Source: Azolla caroliniana (taxonomy: Eukaryota > Polypodiophyta). Taken from it: DNA of 64,000 nt. Of this stretch, positions 56,710 to 64,000 are shown one piece after another. Below the pieces are notes generated by a model. That model was given only the letters and a program-made list of their open reading frames with translations, did no database searches and had not been told where the DNA came from. Every line of letters starts with the position of its first letter. Positions within the stretch are counted from its first letter, which is position 1. The translations under genes were made by a program, and so were the position numbers. The DNA lies in contig JBHGNT010000021.1 in NCBI GenBank assembly GCA_043228905.1, positions 7,440,001 through 7,504,000 of the forward strand, in the 5' to 3' direction.

Positions 56710-56849
56710 ACGGTATGGGACGTCAGTGGTAGGTTGGTTATGTCTAGATCATAGCTTGGGGGTGATTGGGTGGAACAGGTTCTTCTATCCAATCTATTTT
56801 CCTTCCTTTACTTTACTTTGGTCTATTTATTAGTAATAGACTCTTAACA
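56710..56849 (+). repeat. Gypsy G 3' LTR, right part
   Basis: GGTATGGGACGTCAGTGGTAG to GACTCTTAACA, matching 868-988 of the solo LTR. Copia H sequence starts at 56850. Confidence 0.9.
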
Positions 56850-58535
56850 GCTTCCTGCGTGGGGAATGCACGGCCGAGTCTCCACTACTCGTTGACTCTG
56901 TGTCTAACTGGTCATGTTGACTCAGTCGCTCATTCGACACACTTATCCTGAATGAGATCGGACTCTCTTCAAGAGCTCCGATGTCTCCTTCGTCCCGAGG
57001 CATTTCAGCCTCGTTGACCTCTTCGTCAAATATCAGAATGGAGTCATCAGGGGTTGGAGGTGAAGGCAAGTACCACGACGCGGACTCGTCAAACACAACA
57101 TCACAACTTACATGAGATTGTTTGGTTCGAGGATTATAACACTTATAACCCTTCTGTTCCTCCGAGTAGCCCACCAAGATACACTTTTCGGCTTTGGCGT
57201 CCAACTTCCTCCGTTTCTCCTTCGGCACATGCACATACGCAATGCTACCGAAAACCCTCAATTGTGCCAAGTTCAGCTTCTTCTTGAAGTACAACTCATG
57301 TGGCGACACTCCTCCATTGGCAGATGCTTGATACTGGAGGTAGAGGGTTGTTTTGATCGCTTCAGCCGAATAGAACTTCAGCTGATGCTTCTTTTCAAAC
57401 ATTGCCCTTGTCGCCTCCTTTATCGTCCGATTCTTCCTCTTGGCCACACCATTCTGCTGTTGCGTGTATCTACACAAGAATTTGTGTCTAATTCCCTCTT
57501 TCTGTAGATAACTCGAGAACTGGTTGGAGAAGTACTCCTACCTGCCATCGGACCTTACGCACTTGATCTTTCGCCCAGTTTCCCTTTCTGCAAGGCTCTT
57601 CACCTTAAGGAAACATGTGAAGACTTCACTCTTTTTCGCGATCAAGCACGCCCAAGTGTGCCTAGTGAAGTCATCGATGAAGGTTACGAAGTAACGGCTT
57701 CCTCCGATGCTCACGTTCTATGACGGTCCCCATATATCCAAATGGATCACATCGAGTAGATTTTGACTCCGATTAGGCTCGTTGGGGAATGGAAGTCGGT
57801 GTTGCTTCCCAAGCTGGCATGCTTCACAGACGTGGTTGTTCCGGCCACTAAATTTCGGCAATCCGAAAACAATGTTCTTCGTCTGCAATTCACGAAGTTA
57901 AGGGAAATTAACATGGCTGAACAGCTTGTGCCATAGGTCGATGTCCGACTCAACCTTCTGTCCTTTCACAAACAACGTAGTTCCGACTTCACTGGTGGTG
58001 AGGACAAACATCCTCCCTTCTCGATACCCTTGCACAATGACTTTCCCTTCTTCTTCGATGTAGCAACCGAGATGCGTGAATCGAACTTGCATCCCTTGGT
58101 TGAGGATTTATCCGACCGACACTAGGTTCTTTGTTATTGTCGGGATATGTAGCACGTTCATGAGTTTCCCTTTCTGCCCGACATGGCTAAGAGGAACTTC
58201 ACGAACATGTTTGATGGTATGTGAAGTGTCGTCTCCAGTTTCGACCACTCCTTGGTTTTCCAGTTTCTCCAAGTACGAGAACCCTTCCTTGTGACTCATC
58301 ATATGATTTGACGCTCCGGAGTCAACATACCACACCTCGTTCTATTTCGAGGTGTTCACCGCCATCGAATTGGCCTTGTGCTTTATTACAAAGGCTAGGC
58401 CTGAGCCATTTTCGGCTCGTTCGGAGCCCTCACCGTAGTGCGATCGCTGCCAATTTCCTTGTTCAGTCCGCCCGGATCCGGATGCAGTTATCTCTTAATC
58501 AACACGTTTCTTCCAGCACTCACTCTCCTTGTGGC
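56850..58535 (-). pseudogene. Copia fragment H: protease to integrase linker
   Basis: Minus strand. Truncated zinc knuckle (GHKESEC, about 58535), protease 58335-58108 (MWYVDSGASNHMMSHKEGF), gag-pre-integrase (SDIDLWHKLFSHVNFP at about 57920), integrase in pieces (RSDGR at about 57545, CRYTQQQNGVAKRKNRTIKE at 57477), then the linker with VFDESASWYLPSPPTPDDSI, cut at the G LTR. A close relative of copia B, with several stops. Confidence 0.85.
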
Positions 58536-60395
58536 CGACAAACAGACAAACCCTAATCATGGTGAAGAACAAAAGAAGGAAAGAATGGACAAAGAAATGG
58601 TTAGTTGGCTTCCGATAGAGAAGCTCAACAAAAGAAACTACACATCTTGGTCGTACATGATGCACCAGTACCTATTCGAGCAATGGCTACTAGAGTTATG
58701 TCGATGGAGCTAATGACGTAGCACCCGAATCGACACACAGAGATTTCCCGGCCTGGGAACAAGCGGCAAGCAGAGTTCTCTACTACTTCGCATCCTGTGT
58801 AAGCGATCAGCTTCTGAGCTACATTCGGGATGCGAGGACGCCAAAGGATGCTTTGGGAAATCTAAAAAAGGATTTCGTCGCGAGCTCCACAACCAGAAAG
58901 CTCCAACTCAGGCAAGAGTTGAGCAATGTTCAACAACGAGACATGTCGGTGGCTGATTACACCTCCAAGATCAAGGACATCTATGACTCTCTCGCCTCCA
59001 TCAATGTAAACGTGGAGGAGAACGAAATGGTGCAGGTTTGCCTCGGAGGGTTAGCGTCGAAGTTCAGAGCATTCCGAACTGCGGTCTGTACGAGGGAGAA
59101 TATGCCATCACTTTTTCGACTCACACTCGATGCTCCTAGTAGAGGAGAACAACATGGGTGCGTCAATGAGTACGCACGCCGACTGCAGGATGTTGTACAC
59201 GGAGGAACATAGGCCTCGTCGTCATGGTTGACAAGGCGAGTCGGTACGCAATGGAGGCGACCGACAGGAGCAAGATGGAAGGCATAGTCGTAATGCCAAC
59301 AGTAGTTTCGGACCCTCCGGAAGCAGGAGGAGTCGAGGCGGCGCAGGAAACCAGCAAGGAAAGCCTGTCGTGGAATGTTGGTATTGTGGCAAGAAAGGCC
59401 ACAGGGAGAGTGAGTGCTAGAAGAAACGCGTTGATTCGGAGATAACCGCACCCAGCTCCGGGTGGACCGAACAAGGAAATCGACAGCGATCGCACTACGC
59501 TGAGGGCTTCGAACGAGCCCAAAATGGATCCGACCCAGTCTTCGTAATGAAACACAAAGACAATTTGATGGTGGTGCACACCTCGAAACAGAACGAGGTA
59601 TGGTATGTCGACTCCGGAGCGTCAAATCATATGACAAGTCATGAGGAATGGTTCTCGTACATGGAGAAACCGGAAAAATAGGGAGTGGTCAAAACTGGAG
59701 AGGACACTCCGCATACCATCGAACATGTCGGTGAAGTTCCCCTTAGCCACGTCGAGCAGAAAGGGAAACTCATGAACGTGTTACACGTCCCGACAATAAC
59801 AAAGAACCTAGTGTCGGTTGGACAGATCGTTGACTAGGGGATGCAAGTTCGGTTCACGCATCTCGGTTGCTACATTGAAGAGGAGGGCAAAGTCATTGCA
59901 CAAGGGCACCGAGAAGGGAGGATGTTCATCCTCAACACCAATAAAGTTGGAATCATGTTGTTCGCGAAAGGACAGAAGGTCGAGTCGGACATCGACCTAT
60001 GGCACAAGCGGTTCGGCCATGTTAACTTCCCATGGCTTCGTGAAATGCAGATGAAGAACATTGTTTTCGGATTGCCGAAATTTAGTGGCCGGAACGGCCA
60101 AGTCTGTGAAGCTTGCTAGCTCGGGAAGCAGCACTGACTTCCATTTCCCATCGAGCGTAATCGGAGTCAAAATCCGCTCGATGTGATCCATTCGGATATA
60201 TGGGAACTGGCATAGAACGTGAGAATCGGAGGAAGTCATTACTTCATAACCTTCATCAATGACTTCACTCGGCACACTTGGGCATGCTTGATCACGAAAA
60301 AGAACAAGTCTTCGCGTGTTTCTTGAAGGTGAAGAATCTTGCGGAAAGGGAAACCAGGCGAAAGATCAAGTGCCTAAGGTCTTATGGCGGTACCT
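58536..60395 (+). pseudogene. Copia fragment I: gag, protease, integrase start
   Basis: Plus strand. gag ATG at about 58585 (MDKEMVSWLPIEKLNKRNY), frame break, then 58853-59212 with LQLRQELSNVQQRDMSVADY and MVQVCLGGLASKF. CCHC knuckle at about 59375-59416 (C-W-Y-C-GKKGHRESEC). Protease EVWYVDSGASNHMTSHEEWF at about 59597. Gag-pre-integrase 59841-60119. Integrase with IHSDIWELA and FINDFTRHTW, ending at KIKCLRSYGG, where the second catalytic Asp reads Tyr and E2 sequence begins. Confidence 0.85.
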
Positions 60396-60574
60396 TTGGA
60401 TATGCCCGTTCTGGGCCTTGCATCCTCTTCGTATGTGCCCGCTCCGGGCCACGCCTCCTCACGGCCACCGCCCATCTCCCCGGTCTTATGTCCACACTTA
60501 GGCGCAACCACCGTAGTCTCCGGTCTCGGTGTCGAGGGGTCTCTCCTCTGTCCGCTATGACCTTCCTCATCGTC

Positions 60575-61012
60575 GTTTCGGTCACCCGCTTTGCCGCCGC
60601 TACCTTCCGTCTCTCCGGTCTCACATGGGCTCTCGGGGCCGACCGCCAAACTCTCTAGAATAGGTGTGGGAAAAGTCCCGGCACCATCACTCGCCGATGT
60701 CATGTTCGTAGCCACCTTCATTTGGACGCCGTGGTCCGTGGCTATCTCATCCTCAGTTACGCAAGCCTCGATTATGCTTGCTACCTCCTTGTCCTCGTCT
60801 TGGTTGCCCGCTTTACCGCCACCTTCCGTCTCTCCGGTCTCACGTGGGCTCTCGGGCCCGACCGCCGAAGTCTCTAGAATAGGTGTGGGAAAAGTCCCAG
60901 CACCATCACTCGCCAATGTCATGTTCGTAGCCACCTTCGTTCGGACGTCGTGGTCCGTGGCTATCTCATCCTCGGTTACGCAAGCCTCGATTATGCTTGC
61001 TACCTCCTCGTA
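60575..61012 (-). repeat. 219-bp tandem repeat (73 codons x 2) in E2
   Basis: In plus reading GGTCTCAC.TGGGCTCTCGG starts at 60617 and 60836. The units are nearly identical apart from a small indel in the Gly-rich part. Confidence 0.9.
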
Positions 61013-61816
61013 GAATGTTTCGGGCAATCACGTCCCAAAACTTATCCCCACTCTCGAAGTGGTGTTCATTCCTCCGTAGTTCCCGTCCTTATCTGTGGCC
61101 ATCCTTTTTCTGCAAGACGAGAGGGTGGCCTGCTCCGCACCCTCTCCCATGTCACCGTTGTACGCTCTTTCGACCTCCGCATAGGCCCCATCCTTCGTGT
61201 GTAGGGAGGCGTCTTCCTCCGTGTCCTCCGATCCTCTCAGGCCCGTCTCCATAGTGAACCCTTCTTCGGCTTTGATTTGTGCCTTCACGATCTCATACGC
61301 TTCCCGTACCAAGGCTTCGATGTTGAGCTCCACCGAACCATTCTGCGGTGAGCTTTCCTCCATCGGCGGTGGTGTGTAGTCACTCACCATCCTCCTTTCG
61401 CCGCCGCTTGCGGGCTGTGTTGCGGACGACCGCATCTCCTCATGTCGTCGGCATACCTTCTCTACCTCGTTCCAATCCTCGGTGAGGCCGTACGCCCCTT
61501 CATCGTCTTCGAGTTTGGGTAAAATGGCCATTCTCCCCTTTTCATCGACCGACTTTAGAAATAGTAGGACCTTGTCCGCTCCCACCGATCTTTGATCCCG
61601 GTCCGAGAGTTGAGCAAAACGATGCTCAAACTCTCGGAATGCTTTCATTGCGCTCCGAGGAGCCTTCACCGATGCTACCCATAGACCGAACTCGCGTTGA
61701 TCATAATCATTTGCCTCGTCCTGTCTTTCTCTTTGCCTTGCAAAATCCCTCACCATCCTCGCCATTGCTTTTATGATGTCTTCCTCTTCCATCCTCTTTC
61801 TCCCTTGCCGCCTATT

Positions 61817-61832
61817 CACGTCGGGTTCACCA
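61817..61832 (-). promoter_or_regulatory. E2 primer-binding site (tRNA-Trp type)
   Basis: Element orientation TGGTGAACCCGACGTG, four bases inside the LTR. Its complement matches the 3' end of plant tRNA-Trp as I recall it. Confidence 0.7.
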
Positions 61833-61836
61833 AACA

Positions 61837-62537
61837 TGTCGAGGAAATCCTCGCGGATGCGTGTAGAATAAGGCGGGACCACGGGGGTATTGGACTAGGG
61901 AGTAGATGGGAAGACGGGTATGAGCAAAGGGGAAGAGATTAACATGGTAGAGGAAGTAGAAAGAGACAAGATTCCAAAAGCTATGTATATTATGGGCATG
62001 GAAGCCTCAATGCGATTACAACCGCGGCCGCGTGGGCCGGACTCAAGACATAAGTAGAATGTAAACCCTAATAGGATAAGTAAAGAAAGATATGGGGAAA
62101 CCCTAAACCGAATAGATACTCTCGACCTAAGTAGTATACCTCTTCTTACTCAAAAATAGGCAACCCCTTCAATGGTGCCCCTTCCTCTCCTTTTATAGCA
62201 TAAGGAGAGAAAGTCGTTACAAAAAAGAGACTAAATATCCCCTTCATTGAATGGGGGATATTTGCTTAGATTCTTGGAGGAGGGATTGATGGGCCTTAAC
62301 TCCCACTCCTCACACGTACTGTTATGCCCCTTACTCACCTCGTACTCCTATGTACCCCTCTCTTTCTCATGTGGATGTGCACATAAGTGCACATCACATT
62401 TACATTTTAGGAATCTTACAATTTACATTTGTTCTTATTAATATTTACGAATACATCATGTGCGTGTGCAACGTTGCACACCCCGGTTTTGCTCACTCCG
62501 CTCGATTTTCCCCCTATGGACGAAAATCTTCACGACA
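61837..62537 (-). repeat. E2 5' LTR
   Basis: 701 bp. TATA in element orientation, CTATAAAAGGAGAGG, at about 62186-62200. The conserved GCGGGACCACGGGGGT block is at about 61873. Confidence 0.85.
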
Positions 62538-62688
62538 CCGTTTCCGTGAAACCCTACATTCGTTGGAGCTAGAAGCCGATTCTGGACCGAAGCCCACAAA
62601 GCTTAAGGACTCCACCATCCGTCTCCCTAGTCCAAGACCCCCGCGGTCCCGCCTAAGATCCTACACGTACTCGCGGAATACTGCGACA
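62538..62688 (+). mobile_element. Partial E-type LTR in opposite orientation
   Basis: CCCTAGTCCAAGACCCCCGC, GGTCCCGCC and CCTACACGTACTCGCGG, ending CTGCGACA, are the reverse-oriented U5 end of an E-type LTR, abutting E2 head to head. Its other end is missing. Confidence 0.65.
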
Positions 62689-62977
62689 ACATGTACATGG
62701 CGCATCATTATGTGTACATGACGCGAGTAGCGGAAGTGCGTGAGATGGAGACCTACGCAGAAGCGGCGAAGGATGCAAATTGGCGTGCTGCAATGGAGGA
62801 AGAGATGCACGCATTAACGGAAAATGAAACCTGGGAACTGGTTAACACCCCGAAGGGTGTAAAGCTGATTGGATGCATGTGGGTGTACAAGGTCAAGTAC
62901 AACACCAACGGCTCTGTTAACCAATATAAGGCCCGGTTAGTGGCAAGGGCTACGCGCAGAAGCACAACATCGATTAA
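62689..62977 (+). pseudogene. Copia RT N-terminal scrap
   Basis: AHHYVYMTRVAEVREMETYA, NETWELVNTPKGVKLIGCMW and NGSVNQYKARLVA, then a one-base shift before the GYAQKHNID codons, and the end at 62977. It is related to copia B (TRAAEVREPESYAEA). It lacks the catalytic site. Confidence 0.85.
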
Positions 62978-63235
62978 TTTCTCTAGAACATTCTAGAAAC
63001 TTTAGGAGTACTCCTGACAACACTATAAAAAGAGGCACGCGGCATTATTTCGAACCAATTCGGTTCAACGCCAGTCTTAAGCCTCCTAGCTATTCTTGTA
63101 CTTACTCTTGATATAATATATCACTTGTTATCATCAATCTCTCTCTCTCTCTCGTGAGTCTTACACACTCCCTTCCTCTTAGTACTAATCCTCAATAGTA
63201 TTTTCCTTCTCTAGTACTAATTCTCTCTCTGTTTT
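62978..63235 (+). promoter_or_regulatory. LTR-like segment with HSE pattern and TATA box
   Basis: aGAAcaTTCtaGAAa at 62985-62999 fits the nGAAnnTTCnnGAAn heat-shock element exactly. TATAAAAAG starts 25 bases downstream (63024), then a CT-rich leader-like stretch. It lies between copia fragments and lacks LTR ends. It reads as the middle of an LTR, plus strand. Confidence 0.45.
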
Positions 63236-64000
63236 TAGTACTATTCCTGATATTGAGAGCTTAGGTACATGTTGAACATTGTGTAGTATAATGTAGAGCC
63301 ACCTGGAAGGTTGAGCTCTATAGTGTCGATACCAATTATGGCGCAGTGTTGTGAATTTCCGACTCGGACTAAGTCAGAATGTCGGGCCGAGTATTGCCGA
63401 AACTAAGATTTGTGAGGAGTCACGTGGTAAGACACACCCGAATCTAGGAGCCAAGTGCTTGATTCCTTAGTTGTGCAGAACTTCTGACTCAACTGAGTTC
63501 TCGATAGACAATATATTCGGGTCATCTATCATGACTTCGGCTGATGAGCCGACAAAGTTGACCTCCTCTTGTCGGCCGCCCTTGTGATCGACTCTTTGAG
63601 CCTTATCATTTATGGCTTTGAGGGTGCAGCGATTGGCCTTGATGTGTCTGGGTTTCTTGCAATAGTTGCAGGTTCGATTATTCCAGGACTTGCTCCGGCT
63701 TTGCGCATTATTCGGCAGTCGGTAATAACTTCTTCCTCGATTGTTTGATTGGTTGGTTGAACCTTGTACTACGTAGGCATCACTGGCCAAATCGTTTGTA
63801 AACAATTTCCTCCGAGCTCGTGACTTCGGAGTATTTTACTGCAACATTCGACGCATTGCACACGATTATGACAAAAGTTTCCCAAGAAGTGGGGAGACTG
63901 CTCATTAGCAACATTGCTTTTAATTCTTCTTCGATTTTCATCCCCTGAGTCAAAATTTGGGAGCTTAGGCATCCGTATTCATTAAGGTGTGCTTGACCAA
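63236..64000 (-). pseudogene. Copia fragment J: gag end and protease
   Basis: Minus strand, continuing past the window. gag 63972-63467 with an altered zinc knuckle, CNYCKKPRHIKANRC (His to last Cys is one residue too long; Gly before His is Arg), then protease TWLLDSGVSYHVTPHKS with a stop after it, and IELNLPGGS towards 63260. It belongs to a copia lineage different from A and B. It is cut at about 63236 by the LTR-like segment. Confidence 0.8.

Larger units (their letters stand above)
60374..61836 (-). pseudogene. E2 gag-like protein with tandem repeat tail (one in-frame TGA)
   Basis: Minus strand. The frame is open from inside the LTR; a plausible ATG is at about 61795 (MEEEDIIKAMARMVRDF), with others nearer the primer site. 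Gag-like part: AMKAFREFEHRFAQLSDRD, GADKVLLFLKSVDEKGR, GLTEDWNEVEKVCRRHE, as in E1. A TGA at 61028-61030 is followed in the same frame by about 217 more codons, so the original protein was about 470-500 residues. The tail has two 73-residue repeats (about 61012-60794 and 60793-60575): EVASIIEACVTEDEIATDH ... SAVGPESPRETGETEGGG. The last codons run into copia I sequence. The biochemical role is unknown beyond a probable Gag. Confidence 0.65.
60396..62537 (-). mobile_element. E2: second E-type gag-only LTR element, 3' truncated
   Basis: 5' LTR 61837-62537 (701 bp, plus reading TGTCGAGGAAATCC to ATCTTCACGACA), primer site, then a long minus-strand frame that ends at the junction with copia I. 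No 3' LTR is present in the window. It is homologous to E1 but better preserved in coding sequence. Confidence 0.75.

Overview
The window is land-plant nuclear DNA, almost all of it transposable elements (TEs). I see one recognisable host gene. Evidence for a plant: plant-type copia and Ty3/gypsy lineages (Tat-like gypsy, chromodomain gypsy, tRNA-iMet-primed copia), plant LINE remnants, and a spliced gene for a six-cysteine EPFL (EPIDERMAL PATTERNING FACTOR-LIKE) peptide on the minus strand at 2826-5403. I cannot name the species.

Left part (1-18 kb): a LINE reverse-transcriptase pseudogene (1-1750, minus) is split by a solo gypsy LTR (583-988). Then comes the EPFL gene, whose exons 1-2 lie between inverted copies of a microsatellite-rich repeat. 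AT-rich DNA without genes follows. At about 11.4-17.0 kb a unit of about 2.4 kb, carrying the tail of a LINE, is tandemly repeated 2.3 times.

18-26.9 kb: a decayed copia element with intact ends (A1, 18352-23056, TSD TGTAT), a very recent 257-bp tandem duplication, and a minus-strand copia fragment (C).

26.9-56.8 kb is a nested TE stack that target-site duplications resolve. A 5'-truncated chromodomain gypsy (G, plus strand) is split in its chromodomain by copia B (29684-51012, minus, TSD TAAAC). B was then hit three times: a solo LTR in one of its LTRs (29985-30692, TSD CTAAA); a 10.1-kb Tat-like gypsy in its integrase region (33906-44027, TSD GTACA); and copia A2 in the TATA region of its other LTR (45987-50783, TSD ATACA). 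The 3' LTR of G was separately hit by E1, an LTR element with a gag-like gene and a repeat-rich region but no pol (51453-56709).

56.8-64 kb: copia fragments H (minus) and I (plus) face each other as an inverted repeat. They are followed by a second E-type element (E2), an inverted partial E-type LTR, a copia RT scrap, an LTR-like segment with a perfect heat-shock-element pattern, and a copia gag/protease fragment running off the end.

The most interesting items are the Tat-like element, which carries a roughly 1,060-codon extra reading frame for a long coiled-coil protein downstream of integrase (the element is interrupted by only two stop codons), and the gag-only E family, with a tRNA-Trp-type primer site and a tandemly repeated protein tail.
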